The notes: a model not told the origin generated them from the sequence alone. DNA of 64,000 nt from an uncultured Acidobacteriota bacterium (GCA_937859595.1 CALMAH010000023.1:107148-171147); one strand, 5' to 3'. Shown: positions 27,811 through 37,447, counted from the stretch's first letter. Made by a program: numbers and translations.

Positions 27811-28593
27811 ATGAACTCTCCGCCGCGGCCCTGGCCGGACCCCGCAAACTCCGGACCTGAATCTGAACCGCGTCCGGACTCGAAAATATTCCTGCCGGAA
27901 CAGAACATCATAAGGTTGCCGGCCAAAAAGAACAGAATGCAGATACAGACAGCGGCTCAGTTCACATCCAGGGTCCCCTTTGGCGGGGCGGTCACGGTCA
28001 CAAAAGAGGCGGAAGCTTCGCTCCCGACCGAGTATGGGGACTTTCGGATCGCGGGCTACAGGGCGATGGACACCGGGGAGGAATTCGTTTGTGTTTACAT
28101 CGCAGCCCGGGACGACCAGCCGGCCCCGGTCAGGATCCACTCACAGTGCCTTACGGGCGACGTGTTCCATTCGGTCAAGTGTGACTGTGGCCCGCAGCTG
28201 GAAAAAGCGATGGGAACGATAGCCGCCGAGGGGTGCGGTGCGGTGGTTTACCAGCATCAGGAGGGCCGAGGCATCGGAATTATCAACAAGATCCGGGCCT
28301 ACGCGCTCCAGGACGAGGGGGCAGATACGATAGACGCAAACCTGATGCTCGGGCTGGAGGTTGACCTGAGACACTATGAACAGTGTGTAGAGATACTTCG
28401 CGATCTCGGATTTACAAGGGTAAAGGCCCTGACCAACAATCCGGACAAGCTAAAGGCTATGCGTGAGGGCGGCATCGAAGTGGCGGAGAGGGTACCGATA
28501 GAATTTGAGCCTTCGGAACACACCGAAAAATACCTTAGCGTCAAGAAGTTTCAGATGGGCCACTTCCTGAGCCTGGTCTCGCAAGGCGTCTAG
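27811..28593 (+). CDS. ribA: GTP cyclohydrolase II
   Basis: A 260-residue enzyme that opens GTP to 2,5-diamino-6-ribosylamino-pyrimidinone phosphate, the first step of riboflavin synthesis. The zinc ligands are in [18 protein letters not shown] (Cys113, Cys124, Cys126). [22 protein letters not shown] holds the GTP-binding and catalytic residues, and TNNPDK binds the base. It is a free-standing RibA with no DHBP synthase domain. The first 42 residues, Pro-rich, are not part of the family; translation may start at the ATG at 27937 instead of 27811. A terminator follows at 28627. Confidence 0.9.
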   Translation: MNSPPRPWPDPANSGPESEPRPDSKIFLPEQNIIRLPAKKNRMQIQTAAQFTSRVPFGGAVTVTKEAEASLPTEYGDFRIAGYRAMDTGEEFVCVYIAARDDQPAPVRIHSQCLTGDVFHSVKCDCGPQLEKAMGTIAAEGCGAVVYQHQEGRGIGIINKIRAYALQDEGADTIDANLMLGLEVDLRHYEQCVEILRDLGFTRVKALTNNPDKLKAMREGGIEVAERVPIEFEPSEHTEKYLSVKKFQMGHFLSLVSQGV

Positions 28594-28626
28594 ACACTCT
28601 AAGTTTCGTGCAAAAGAAAATGCGAG

Positions 28627-28656
28627 GGGCGGCCCCGGAGCCGCCCTATTTTTTTT
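28627..28656 (+). terminator. Rho-independent terminator of ribA
   Basis: Stem GGGCGGC (28627-28633) / GCCGCCC (28640-28646), 6-base loop, then TATTTTTTTT. It lies 33 bases after the ribA stop codon. Confidence 0.85.
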
Positions 28657-28660
28657 CGCG

Positions 28661-31600
28661 TTAGAAATCGAACCGAACGCCAAAGCGGATCTGCCGCTGG
28701 CGGAATGTCCGGGTCGGCACAAGAAAATTCTCGAGCTGGAGAATCTGGTTTGGCGTGGGATTGTTGCTAAACCGGAGAAAATCGACAAATTCCGAGCCGT
28801 AACTGAAAACTGCCATATTCAGGATGTTTCCAAATTCGACCACGGGCCGGAGCCGTTTACGCTCGCCAAACCGGAACTCACGGGAGACGTTCAGATCAAA
28901 GACATGCTGACGGGGGCCTCGGCCGGCATTGCGGGGGATATTGCCGCTCCGAGAACCGATGGGCTGGAGCGAGAACTTTGCGAGCAGTTCGGTCGGTATG
29001 CCCTGTCCCGGTTTACGCCATTTTAGCTCGCGGAGGTCGCCGCTGAACTGGACGCGGTCGGTGCTGTTGTCGTCCAGATTGCGATCGACGCCGTATCCGA
29101 GGTTGAAAACGCTCGAACTGCCAAACCGGTAAACCGGCGAGAGACGGAGCCGGCCCATCCACTGCGGCGTATCGATGGTCCCGGAAAAACTGAATCTGTG
29201 GAGCCGATCCTGGCGTGCGCGGGCCCATTCGCGGCGGAAATCGCCATTGACCTCGGCATTGGATGTATTGTTCAGCCCGTCGTCACGAAGACGCGAAAGC
29301 GTGTAGGCCGCGCGAAACGAACCGCGGAAGCCGTGTCCGATATTGCGGATGCGGCGGCGGAGTTCGAGCACCAGGCCCTGATAATGGGAATTTCCAATGG
29401 ACGCGATCCGCGCCATTTCGTCAACACTCGGGTCCGGCCGCAAATGCTGTAATGCGGAGCGGGCTATGCCGATAGGCCCGCCCACCGAATTTGCCGAGAC
29501 CCCGTCTCCGGCATTTGTATTTGGCCGGGTGGTGGTCGTGCTGCTTGCGTTGAGATTGACCCAGCACGTTACGTTGACCGTGGTGCCGCACGTGCCGGTC
29601 TGTGTTGCGGGATTGGTTGAAACACCGCTGGTGTCGGTTGTTGGCCCAAGATAAAAGCGATAGGTGCGCTGGGTGCCGTTGAAATTGGTGAAGACGAACG
29701 TCGTATCCAGCAGCAGCGCCGTATAGTCCTCGTATCCGGCAGGCAATACCGGCATATTTATGTTGTATTCGCGCCAGAGACGGACTGCTTTGTTCCATGT
29801 ATAGTTCGCCTCAGCCACCCAACCGCGGTAGATCTCGCGTTCAATGCCGATATTCAGCTGATAGCTTTCCGGTATCTTTAGGTTTGGCTCTACTGAACGG
29901 AGCGGATTGCCCGAGCTCCCTGTGTTCGAGATAAATCCGGTGTTGGGCCCGCACGGGACCGGCGTTGCGACCGGGCCGCAATTGGCCGATGTTATCGCTG
30001 TTCTCAGGGCTTCCAGCGAACTATAGCCGTTAGGGAAATCCTGTGCCAATCGGTTAAGCACATTGTTTCGGGCATTGTTCGTCGTTGGGATCGTGTTCGA
30101 ATCGAACGAGGCGAGAGACCCAAGCTGGTTCTGGATGTAATCCCCGATCGTCCGCAGGAGGACGCGATTATAAAATATCCCGCCGCCGAACCGGACCACG
30201 GTCCGCCCCTGGCCCCTTCTGCGGCCAAATGGGTCCCAGGCGACGCCAATCCGCGGGCCGAAATTGTTATTGTCGGAAACGGCCGTTTCGCGTTCATACC
30301 GCAGGCCAAGATTGAGTGTAAGATTTGGCCGCACCCGGAACTCATCGTTAAAGAAAACGCCCCAGTAGGTATTCGTAACCTCGGCCGCTGTACCGAAGTT
30401 TTGGCGGTAGCGAGAAAGTGTGTTGTTAGAATAACTGAGCACGTTGGGGAAATTATAGGTTCCCGTGGCATCGCCAAGAGCGATCGCCCGTGAATTAACG
30501 TAGTTCAGGTCGAAACCCATTTTCATGCTGTGCCGGCCGGTAAGGTAGGTCAGCGTGTCCTGGGCCTGGATCCTCCATTCGCGGCGGCTGTCCGCAAAGT
30601 TTTGAAGGGTGGACGCGGTCGAATTTCCGGCGATCAGCGTCTGGGTAGAGTTGGTCACCGGATTTCGATAGCCGATAAGAATTACCGGATCGAGCGGGTT
30701 GTCGGTCTGGAAACTTGGCGTGTAATTTGACCACTGGAACCGAAACTGATTCATAGACCGGCTGCTTAGCAACACATTTGTGGTCACGTTAAATGCATCA
30801 GTATTGATATTGCGCGCCTGGAAAGCCTCCTCGATCCGTGTGACCGTTGCCGAACGCGTCCGGCGGTTGTCACGGCGGCCGAACTGCCAGCCGAATGTCA
30901 GATCAGCCCGCCGCGAAAAACGATGGTCTATCCGCGCGGTCACTATATGCGCCGAGTTCGGAGTCGCATAGAGATTGGTGTAGTTAGCGATGAAGCCGGC
31001 CGTTGAGGGACAGTTGGTTTCGTCGGCGCTGTCACAGAATTGCTGTGTGCCGGTGGGCTGCGGGAGGGTGAAATTTGGGTTCGGCACGACCGGGATGTAG
31101 GTATCTATAAGCGTCGTATCGTCAAACCGCTGAAACTCATAGGCGGCAAAAAAGAAGGTCCGGTTGGTGCCGTCGTATCCCGGGAGCTTTACCGGCCCGC
31201 CAAACGTTCCCCCCGGGTTGTAATAGGTCAACGGCAGGCGAGGTATGCCGCGGCTGTTGTTGTACCAGGTATTGGCGTTAAAGGTATCGTCCCGATAGAA
31301 AAAGAACCCGCGACCACGATAGCGATTTGAGCCGGAACGGGTTCGAAGATTGACCCGGCCGCCGGAGGCACGGCCATATTCGGCTGAGAACTGATTGCGG
31401 ATCACCTGGACCTCTTCTACCGCCTCAAGCGAAGGCTGAAAGCGGTCGCGAGCCGAGCGGTCGTCGTTGTTGTCAAGCCCGTCAATGGTGATGTTATTCG
31501 AAAACGATGCACCGCCGGCGATGGTAAAGTTGCCCTGTTCCAGCGGCGTCTCGCGGGGATTGGCGTCGCGGTCTTCGGCAAGGTCTGATGTGGAAAGAGC

Positions 31601-32119
31601 CTCTTCCGACGTGCCGCCAAGCGTGAGGACCAGGTCAAGCGGGTTTCGGCCGATATTCGGCAGTTCCTCGATCTCGCGTGCCTCGATGGTGCTGCCGACC
31701 ACCATGCGTGTGATGTCAATCACCGGGGCGTCCTCGTCATCAACCGTGACGGTGGCTTCGGCCTGTACATCGGCCGGCGAAAGCTGCATATCGAGCTGAA
31801 GGTTCTGTCCCGAGAGCGTTGCCAGTTCGATCCGTTCCTTTGCGCCAAAGCCGCGAGCTTCGAACCGGACCGTGTAATTGCCCGGCGGCAGTTCGATAAA
31901 GCGATAACGTCCGGCATCGTTCGAGATAGCGGTCCGGGTACGTCCCGAGCCTGTCTCGATCGCCGTTACTGTCGCGCCGGGGATCGGAGCGCCGTTTGTG
32001 TCGGTGATCCTGCCCGAGATAACGACATTGTCAAGGTCTTGGCCCGATACGGCCGCGACCAACGAAATTAGGGCAAACAAGGCAGTAAGAACACCTCTCC
32101 GAAATGAAAAAACTTGCAT
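28661..32119 (-). CDS. Oar-like TonB-dependent receptor
   Basis: A 1152-residue outer-membrane protein. A signal peptide (1-26, ending AAVSGQ) is followed by a carboxypeptidase-regulatory-like domain (about 30-110: ISGRITDTNGAPIPGATVTAIE ... GRYRFIELPPGNYTVRF). A plug domain follows (about 130-240: DITRMVVGSTIEAREIEELPNIGRNPLDLVLTLGG). The rest is a 22-strand barrel, with strands such as RFGGGIFYNRVLL, ending in VRFDF with the terminal Phe needed for BAM insertion. This architecture is expanded in Acidobacteriota and resembles Myxococcus Oar; the substrate is unknown. AGGAG lies upstream of the ATG. Confidence 0.9.
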   Translation of the reverse strand: MQVFSFRRGVLTALFALISLVAAVSGQDLDNVVISGRITDTNGAPIPGATVTAIETGSGRTRTAISNDAGRYRFIELPPGNYTVRFEARGFGAKERIELATLSGQNLQLDMQLSPADVQAEATVTVDDEDAPVIDITRMVVGSTIEAREIEELPNIGRNPLDLVLTLGGTSEEALSTSDLAEDRDANPRETPLEQGNFTIAGGASFSNNITIDGLDNNDDRSARDRFQPSLEAVEEVQVIRNQFSAEYGRASGGRVNLRTRSGSNRYRGRGFFFYRDDTFNANTWYNNSRGIPRLPLTYYNPGGTFGGPVKLPGYDGTNRTFFFAAYEFQRFDDTTLIDTYIPVVPNPNFTLPQPTGTQQFCDSADETNCPSTAGFIANYTNLYATPNSAHIVTARIDHRFSRRADLTFGWQFGRRDNRRTRSATVTRIEEAFQARNINTDAFNVTTNVLLSSRSMNQFRFQWSNYTPSFQTDNPLDPVILIGYRNPVTNSTQTLIAGNSTASTLQNFADSRREWRIQAQDTLTYLTGRHSMKMGFDLNYVNSRAIALGDATGTYNFPNVLSYSNNTLSRYRQNFGTAAEVTNTYWGVFFNDEFRVRPNLTLNLGLRYERETAVSDNNNFGPRIGVAWDPFGRRRGQGRTVVRFGGGIFYNRVLLRTIGDYIQNQLGSLASFDSNTIPTTNNARNNVLNRLAQDFPNGYSSLEALRTAITSANCGPVATPVPCGPNTGFISNTGSSGNPLRSVEPNLKIPESYQLNIGIEREIYRGWVAEANYTWNKAVRLWREYNINMPVLPAGYEDYTALLLDTTFVFTNFNGTQRTYRFYLGPTTDTSGVSTNPATQTGTCGTTVNVTCWVNLNASSTTTTRPNTNAGDGVSANSVGGPIGIARSALQHLRPDPSVDEMARIASIGNSHYQGLVLELRRRIRNIGHGFRGSFRAAYTLSRLRDDGLNNTSNAEVNGDFRREWARARQDRLHRFSFSGTIDTPQWMGRLRLSPVYRFGSSSVFNLGYGVDRNLDDNSTDRVQFSGDLRELKWRKPGQGIPTELLAKFSLQPIGSRSGNIPRNAGRGPRQHVFDLNVSREFRFGERKRLRPVVEFGNILNMAVFSYGSEFVDFLRFSNNPTPNQILQLENFLVPTRTFRQRQIRFGVRFDF

Positions 32120-32214
32120 CGAGACAACTCCTGAACACTCGGTTTCTGTTTTGATTTCGGCGTATTTTCGCCTAAGTTAACAGGAATGTAAAGCGAAAAA
32201 TTCGATTGCGGGGG

Positions 32215-32610
32215 TCACTCGGTATCGAACTCGACGTGCTCCGTTCGCCGGTAGCGGGAAATGGGTATAAGAGCGTCGGATGCGGCTCCCGCCTCGCCCG
32301 AGCGGGAAAATTCGTTGGCGTGGCTGCGAATATACTCGAAAAAGCGCTCGAACTCGCGCTGCATCGCATCCATTTTTTCGCGCATGTTGAGGATTATCTC
32401 GACCCCGGCGAGATTTACGCCAAGATCGCGGGTCAAGGAAAGGACGATCTCGAGGCGTTCGAGATCGCTGTCTTCGTAAAGGCGCGTGTTGCCCTCAGAC
32501 CGTGAGGGCTTTAGCAGCCCCTCGCGTTCATACAGCCTGAGCGTCTGCGGATGTATGTCATACATCTCGGCAACAGCGCTTATGGTATATGTACGAGGAC
32601 GTTTTTTCAT
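32215..32610 (-). CDS. hspR: MerR-family heat-shock repressor HspR
   Basis: A 131-residue MerR-type regulator. TYTISAVAEMYDIHPQTLRLYEREGLLKPSRSEGNTRLY is the winged HTH (about 7-45), typical of HspR with its Asp-Ile-His-Pro-Gln turn. The following helix LERLEIVLSLTRDLGVNLAGVEIIL and a coiled-coil (MREKMDAMQREFERFFEYI) form the dimer region. HspR with DnaK as corepressor binds HAIR sites upstream of dnaK. It is the last gene of the dnaK operon here, and a HAIR-like site lies at the operon promoter (36546-36566), closing the autoregulatory loop. Confidence 0.88.
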   Translation of the reverse strand: MKKRPRTYTISAVAEMYDIHPQTLRLYEREGLLKPSRSEGNTRLYEDSDLERLEIVLSLTRDLGVNLAGVEIILNMREKMDAMQREFERFFEYIRSHANEFSRSGEAGAASDALIPISRYRRTEHVEFDTE

Positions 32611-32618
32611 TGGCTTTT

Positions 32619-32730
32619 GAGTTACTGAGTTTCGGAGTTACAGAGTTGCCGAGTTACAGAGTTGCCGAGTTACAGAGTTGCCGAGTTACTGAGTTTCGGA
32701 GTTACAGAGTTGCCGAGTTACAGAGTTATC
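32619..32730. repeat. Seven tandem 16-bp repeats (GAGTTACAGAGTTGCC type)
   Basis: Units start at 32619, 32635, 32651, 32667, 32683, 32699 and 32715. Two versions occur: GAGTTACAGAGTTGCC and GAGTTACTGAGTTTCG. The array begins 9 bases from the hspR start codon and ends inside the last codons of the four-helix-bundle gene, whose stop lies in the final unit. A degenerate version in inverted orientation lies on the other side of that gene at 33201-33230. Confidence 0.85.
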
Positions 32731-33160
32731 GAGTTTTGGTGTTCTTTTGATTCCCTGTGTCAGCATTTACAATTTTGTTCGGTTCACTCTTTCGTTCACT
32801 TTCTCTCAGATATCTGGCCAACGCAATTGTCATACGCGATACCTCATCTGCTATCTGATATAGATCGTCAAAATTAGCCGAATCGCAATAGTGCAGCCCT
32901 TTCGCTACATAGAGATGCGACTGAACCTCTGCGACCGAACCCCGGGCAAGATTCAGAAAATTTGCAAATTCGGCATTTGTTCGCCTGCCATGTCCCTCCG
33001 CAATGTTAGCCATAACCGATACCGAGGCTCGACGGATCTGATCGCGAAGCCCGAAGTCTCGAGCAAACGGACCGGCCGAACTGAGCTTATAGATCCGGAT
33101 CGTAAGTTCATACGCCTTTTGCCAGGCAATGATGTCTTCAAATCTGGAAAATCCGCCCAT
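32726..33160 (-). CDS. Four-helix-bundle protein (S23/IVP-like)
   Basis: A 144-residue helical protein. FEDIIAWQKAYELTIRIYKLS, FGLRDQIRRASVSVMANIAEGHGR, FANFLNLARGSVAEVQSHLYVAKGL and a last helix (FDDLYQIADEVSRMTIALARYL) give the four helices and the conserved W-x-KA, R-R-A-x-S-x-x-N-I-A-E-G motifs of the family first seen in 23S rRNA intervening sequences. Its function is unknown. It lies between dnaJ and hspR but is flanked by GAGTT-rich repeats in opposite orientation, so it looks like a mobile insertion and not an original chaperone-operon member. The Ser/Lys/Thr-rich last residues are read from the repeats. ATG at 33160 is chosen. Confidence 0.88.
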   Translation of the reverse strand: MGGFSRFEDIIAWQKAYELTIRIYKLSSAGPFARDFGLRDQIRRASVSVMANIAEGHGRRTNAEFANFLNLARGSVAEVQSHLYVAKGLHYCDSANFDDLYQIADEVSRMTIALARYLRESERKSEPNKIVNADTGNQKNTKTR

Positions 33161-33239
33161 ATTTCCAGCCTTTAAACCTCCCAACTACACTGAACTTTCT
33201 CAACCCCGTAACTTTGCAACTCTGCAACTCTTCAGCTCA

Positions 33240-34397
33240 TCACCCAAGTCCCATCGCCTTTCTGGGATTTTCGGGGTTCAGCTTTTCAAACTCGCGAAGC
33301 AGTTCCTTGGTTTCTTCAGATATCACGCGCGGCAGCGTCAGCTTTACCTCGACGAACTGATCGCCTCGGAGGCTCGGGTTTCGAAGCGACGGAAAGCCGC
33401 GTTCGCGTAGCCGGAATTTCTGTCCGGATTCGGTGCCGGGCGGTATTCGCAGCTGGGCCTTGCCCTCTACGGTCGGGACCTCTATTTTTGCTCCGAGTGC
33501 GGCCTCGGAGAGCGAGATCGGTACTATCACATAAATATTGTCGCCTTTACGGGTAAAGTGCGGATGCTTCCCGACATTGGTCACGATAAACAGGTCGCCG
33601 GGCTCAGCCCCTAGCCGCCCGCCGTGGCCTTTTTTCGGGATGCGGACGCGCGAACCTGTATCCACCCCGGCAGGTATACGTATTTTCACCTGTTCTGTCT
33701 TGGGTGTCGTTCCTTTGCCATGGCATAACGAGCACGGAGAACGGCGACGCCCGGTCCCCTCGCAATCTGCACATGGCTGGGAAAACTGGAGCCGGCCGCC
33801 TGTCTTCATCACCTGGCCAGTGCCTTTGCACGTGGTGCAGGTGACCACAGGGCCGCCGGTGTCGCCCGCCCCTTGACAGCGGGAACACTGTTCAGATCGG
33901 TTGACCGTGATATTGGTCGTCAGGCCCGAAAACGCCTCCTGAAAGCTCAAGGCAAGCGGGATCTCGATGTCGCGTCCCTTCCGGGGGATCGCACGGGGAG
34001 GCTCGGGCTCGGCACGCGTGCCGCCGCCTCCGAACAGGTCCGAAAAGATATCTCGGAAACTGGATCCGCCGCTGCCGGCAGTGCCCCCGGAGAAATCAAA
34101 TCCCGAAAAATCAAATCCCGGCCCGCCCGCGCCCCCGGCCGCGCCGGCGGCAAACGGCGAATCGGCGTCGAGATTCTCGTTGTAGTAGCCAAAACGGTCA
34201 AAGACCTTGCGCTTCTTTTCGTCCGAAAGCACGTCAAACGCCTCCTGGACCTCTTTGAACTTGTCCTCGGACACTTTGTCGTTGGGGTTCAGATCCGGGT
34301 GATATTTACGCGCCAACTTGCGGTACGATCTCTTGATCTCGTCCGCTTTTGCGTCTTTTTTTACGCCGAGTATCTTGTAGTAATCTTTCTTTGCCAC
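33240..34397 (-). CDS. dnaJ: Chaperone DnaJ (type I)
   Basis: A 385-residue Hsp40. The J domain (1-70) has YHPDLNPND with the HPD motif that stimulates DnaK. A Gly/Phe-rich segment follows (about 78-125). The zinc domain has four CxxCxGxG repeats: CSRCQGAG, CTTCKGTG, CADCEGTG and CSLCHGKG. Two beta-rich substrate domains end the protein. It is 127 bases downstream of dnaK on the same strand. No grpE lies between or beside them. Confidence 0.95.
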   Translation of the reverse strand: MAKKDYYKILGVKKDAKADEIKRSYRKLARKYHPDLNPNDKVSEDKFKEVQEAFDVLSDEKKRKVFDRFGYYNENLDADSPFAAGAAGGAGGPGFDFSGFDFSGGTAGSGGSSFRDIFSDLFGGGGTRAEPEPPRAIPRKGRDIEIPLALSFQEAFSGLTTNITVNRSEQCSRCQGAGDTGGPVVTCTTCKGTGQVMKTGGRLQFSQPCADCEGTGRRRSPCSLCHGKGTTPKTEQVKIRIPAGVDTGSRVRIPKKGHGGRLGAEPGDLFIVTNVGKHPHFTRKGDNIYVIVPISLSEAALGAKIEVPTVEGKAQLRIPPGTESGQKFRLRERGFPSLRNPSLRGDQFVEVKLTLPRVISEETKELLREFEKLNPENPRKAMGLG

Positions 34398-34484
34398 TTA
34401 TTTAGACCGCGAAAGGCCGCGCTATGGGAGCCGCATGGGACCGGGAAGCCAACTGAGAACTGAACGAAGTGAGAAGGCCAAAGA

Positions 34485-34507
34485 GGCGGCGACCTGAGAT
34501 CGCCGCC
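34485..34507 (-). other. Stem-loop between dnaK and dnaJ
   Basis: GGCGGCGA-7-TCGCCGCC is a perfect 8-bp stem in the 127-base gap after dnaK. It lacks a strong T run on either strand, so it more likely limits read-through or stabilises the dnaK message than acts as a full terminator. Confidence 0.55.
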
Positions 34508-34524
34508 TTCTGGTGTAACCCACC

Positions 34525-36462
34525 CTAGTCCTTCTTTTCTTCCTCGACATCGACATACTCTGCATCGATGACGTTGTCGTCCGAACCCGAAGACGAACCG
34601 CTGTCGCCGTCGGAGCCGGCCGAAGCGGAGGCAGCCTGTTCGGCTCCTTCATCCGGTTGTGAAGAGGCCTGGCTGTAGAGCACCTCGGCGATCTTGTGAG
34701 AGGCGCTCTGGAGCCGTTCGAAAGCGTTGTTCATCGCATCGGCTTCGTCGCCCGCAAGAGCGGTCTTCGAATCGGCGATGGCGGATTCGATCTCGGACGA
34801 TGCTGCGGCATCGAGCTTGTCCTTGTTTTCGTTGAACGATTTCTCGACACTGTAAACAAGGCCGTCAAGCCGGTTGCGGGCCTCGATCGAAGCCTTTTTC
34901 TTTTCGTCCTCACCGGCGTGGGATTCGGCATCTTTCATCATCTTGTCGATCTCTTCCTTCGACAGTCCGGACGAAGCCGTGATAGTGATCTTCTGCTCGC
35001 GGCCTGTGCCGACGTCCTTTGCGGATACGTTGACAATGCCGTTTGCGTCTATGTCGAACGTAACCTCGACCTGCGGGACGCCGCGAGGTGCGGGCGGGAT
35101 GCCGACAAGATGGAACTTGCCGAGTGTCTTATTGTCTGCAGCCATCGGCCGTTCGCCCTGGAGGACGTGGACCTCGACGGACGTCTGGTTGTCCGACGCG
35201 GTGGAGAAGATCTCCGATTTGCGGGTCGGGATGGTCGTATTTCGCGGTATCATCGCCGTAGAAACCCCGCCGAGCGTCTCGATGCCGAGCGTCAAAGGCG
35301 TAACATCTAACAATAGGATGTCGGTCTTTTCGCCGCCGAGCACACCCGCCTGGACCGCCGCACCCAGCGCAACAACCTCGTCCGGGTTGACGGACTTATT
35401 CGGTTCCTTGCCGAAAAACTCCTTGACCATCTCCTGGACTTTGGGAATACGCGTAGATCCGCCGACCAGCACGACTTCGTCGATGTCCTTTGCCGAGATC
35501 CCGGCGTCGGCTATTGCCTTTTCAACAGGCGGCATCAGCCGTTTCAGGATGGGTTCGGCAAGCTGTTCGAATTTGGACCGCGTCAGCTTCATCACAAGGT
35601 GTTTCGGGCCGGAGGCGTCCGCCGTGATGAACGGCAGGTTTATCTCGGTCTCCATCGCGCTCGAGAGCTCGACCTTTGCTTTTTCCGCCGATTCTTTCAG
35701 CCGCTGGAGGGCCATCTTGTCGGCGGTCAGGTCAATGCCCTGATCCTTCTTGAACTCGTCAATGATCCACTTGATCAATACTTCATCTACGTCGTCGCCG
35801 CCGAGATGGGTGTCGCCGTTGGTGGATTTGACCTCGACCACGCCTTCACCGACCTCAAGCACCGAAATATCAAAGGTTCCGCCACCAAAGTCGAAAACAG
35901 CTATCGTCTCGTCCTTTTTCTTGTCGAGCCCGTAGGCAAGTGCCGCCGCCGTCGGCTCATTGACGATACGCAAAACCTCGAGGCCGGCGATCTTGCCCGC
36001 GTCCTTGGTTGCCTGCCGCTGAGCATCGTTAAAATAGGCGGGCACCGTAATTACGGCTTTTTCCACCTTTGCTCCGAGATAATCCTCGGCAGACTGCTTC
36101 AGCTTTTGCAGCACCATTGCAGCTATCTCCGGCGGGCTGTACTGTTTACCATCAACATTGATGCGGACATCGCCGTTCGAGGCCTTTTCCACCTTGTAAG
36201 GGACCTGTTTTATCTCGCCGGTCACCTCGTCATATCGCCGGCCCATAAAACGCTTTATGGAATAAAGAGTATTTTCGGGATTTGTCACCGCCTGCCGCTT
36301 GGCCACCTGGCCCACAAGGCGGTTTCCGTCCTTTGTAAATGCAACGACCGAAGGGGTCGTGCGGCCGCCTTCGGCGTTGGTGATAACGACCGGTTCGCCG
36401 CCTTCCATTACCGCGACCACCGAATTTGTCGTTCCAAGATCGATTCCTATGATTTTGCTCAT
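34525..36462 (-). CDS. dnaK: Chaperone DnaK (Hsp70)
   Basis: A 645-residue Hsp70. [19 protein letters not shown] is the phosphate-1 loop; [16 protein letters not shown] and [13 protein letters not shown] are the phosphate-2 and adenosine motifs of the ATPase domain (about 1-385). The linker DVLLLDV-like [19 protein letters not shown] leads to the substrate domain and a helical lid. The Gly/Ser-rich tail ends in [13 protein letters not shown]. It is the first gene of dnaK-dnaJ-(four-helix bundle)-hspR. Transcription starts about 70 bases upstream from a strong promoter overlapped by a HAIR-like site. Confidence 0.97.
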   Translation of the reverse strand: MSKIIGIDLGTTNSVVAVMEGGEPVVITNAEGGRTTPSVVAFTKDGNRLVGQVAKRQAVTNPENTLYSIKRFMGRRYDEVTGEIKQVPYKVEKASNGDVRINVDGKQYSPPEIAAMVLQKLKQSAEDYLGAKVEKAVITVPAYFNDAQRQATKDAGKIAGLEVLRIVNEPTAAALAYGLDKKKDETIAVFDFGGGTFDISVLEVGEGVVEVKSTNGDTHLGGDDVDEVLIKWIIDEFKKDQGIDLTADKMALQRLKESAEKAKVELSSAMETEINLPFITADASGPKHLVMKLTRSKFEQLAEPILKRLMPPVEKAIADAGISAKDIDEVVLVGGSTRIPKVQEMVKEFFGKEPNKSVNPDEVVALGAAVQAGVLGGEKTDILLLDVTPLTLGIETLGGVSTAMIPRNTTIPTRKSEIFSTASDNQTSVEVHVLQGERPMAADNKTLGKFHLVGIPPAPRGVPQVEVTFDIDANGIVNVSAKDVGTGREQKITITASSGLSKEEIDKMMKDAESHAGEDEKKKASIEARNRLDGLVYSVEKSFNENKDKLDAAASSEIESAIADSKTALAGDEADAMNNAFERLQSASHKIAEVLYSQASSQPDEGAEQAASASAGSDGDSGSSSGSDDNVIDAEYVDVEEEKKD

Positions 36463-36536
36463 TTGTTGCTCTCCGCTTTTATAGAATTGCTTTGCTCAAT
36501 ACAATGCTCGTGTCAATACCAGTTGAGCCTTTGGAG

Positions 36537-36565
36537 AGTATAAAGGTTGAGTGTGTTATTGTCAA
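36537..36565 (-). promoter_or_regulatory. Sigma-70 promoter of the dnaK operon
   Basis: Minus strand: -35 TTGACA (36560-36565, perfect), 17-base spacer, -10 TATACT (36537-36542, 5 of 6). The leader to the dnaK ATG is about 70 bases. Confidence 0.8.
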
Positions 36566-36566
36566 G
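36546..36566 (-). promoter_or_regulatory. HAIR-like HspR operator
   Basis: Minus strand reads CTTGACA-N7-ACTCAAC. The HspR inverted repeat (HAIR) consensus is CTTGAGT-N7-ACTCAAG, so 11 of 14 positions match with the right spacing. It covers the -35 and most of the spacer of the dnaK promoter. An hspR gene lies at the end of the same operon. Confidence 0.75.
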
Positions 36567-36737
36567 TTTAATTCGGCATTAATACAGGCGGGAATAGCCG
36601 ACACCGACAGTGTCGATAAAGTCAATCATTACAGTGGTTTCTGGGTGGAAAAAGCGGATCGGCCGGAACACCCTCATGATCGAGGGCCGTCCGGCCGTGG
36701 ATATATATCTGGGAGCTGATAGACAACTGAAATGGTG

Positions 36738-37364
36738 TCAGGCGATAGCGCTTCCGGCGGTGGAAAGCCGCCCGGATACAGTGTCCCAATCGATATTGGC
36801 AAAGAACGCCTCAATGTATTTCGGCCTGTCGACGGGCGCGTAATCCTTGATAAAGGCGTGTTCCCATACATCCATTATCAGTATCGGCGTATAGCCCGCA
36901 ACATTGCCGGTTTCGTGAAGATTGATCCAATGATTGGAAATGGAGCCGTTCGACGGGTCCTGATAGGTTGCGGCCCAGCCGACCCCTCGCATTTTGCCGG
37001 TATTTACAAAATCGGCCTTCCAGACTTCATAGCTGCCAAAGCTTTCCTCAGCGGCCTTTACAAAAGCAGAATCCTTTGCCGGGTCGCCGGTGCCGTGCTT
37101 CATCATATTGTCGAAATAGTACTCGTGGAGCACCATTCCGTTATATTCAAAGCCGAAGCGGCGTTTCAGTTCGCTGAAAGCGGCCGTTTTGGTGGCGTCG
37201 AGTTCTCCGCCCTTTATCAGCTCCGCTATCCGCTCGTTCAGAACGTTAGTGTTAGTAACGTAGCCTTCGTAGAGCTTAAAGTGCATTGCGAGCGTTTCAT
37301 TTGAGATGCCGGTAAGGTCGCTAAGATCGAACGACCTTGCTTTATATACAGTATTCAAACCCAT
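36738..37364 (-). CDS. sod: Superoxide dismutase [Fe/Mn]
   Basis: A 208-residue SOD that converts superoxide to oxygen and hydrogen peroxide. The metal ligands are visible: His28 (AMHFKLYEGYV), His80 (GMVLHEYYFDNM), and the Asp and His in LIMDVWEHAF. The N-terminal helical hairpin and C-terminal alpha/beta domain are complete. Metal preference (Fe or Mn) cannot be set. GAGGAGAAAC lies upstream of the ATG. There is no signal peptide, so it is cytoplasmic. It lies upstream of the divergent-free dnaK promoter region and is probably its own transcript. Confidence 0.93.
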   Translation of the reverse strand: MGLNTVYKARSFDLSDLTGISNETLAMHFKLYEGYVTNTNVLNERIAELIKGGELDATKTAAFSELKRRFGFEYNGMVLHEYYFDNMMKHGTGDPAKDSAFVKAAEESFGSYEVWKADFVNTGKMRGVGWAATYQDPSNGSISNHWINLHETGNVAGYTPILIMDVWEHAFIKDYAPVDRPKYIEAFFANIDWDTVSGRLSTAGSAIA

Positions 37365-37447
37365 AGTGTTTCTCCTCTAGATGATGGCGTTTCTTCCAAG
37401 TATAGCAAATCGAACAGAAATTCGGACGAGCCTCGGGACAAGCCCAA

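Noticed and set aside
32619..32730. CRISPR or minisatellite coding repeat
   Set aside because: Units of 16 bases have no spacers and only the last touches a coding end; a flanking repeat of the four-helix-bundle gene is the simpler view.
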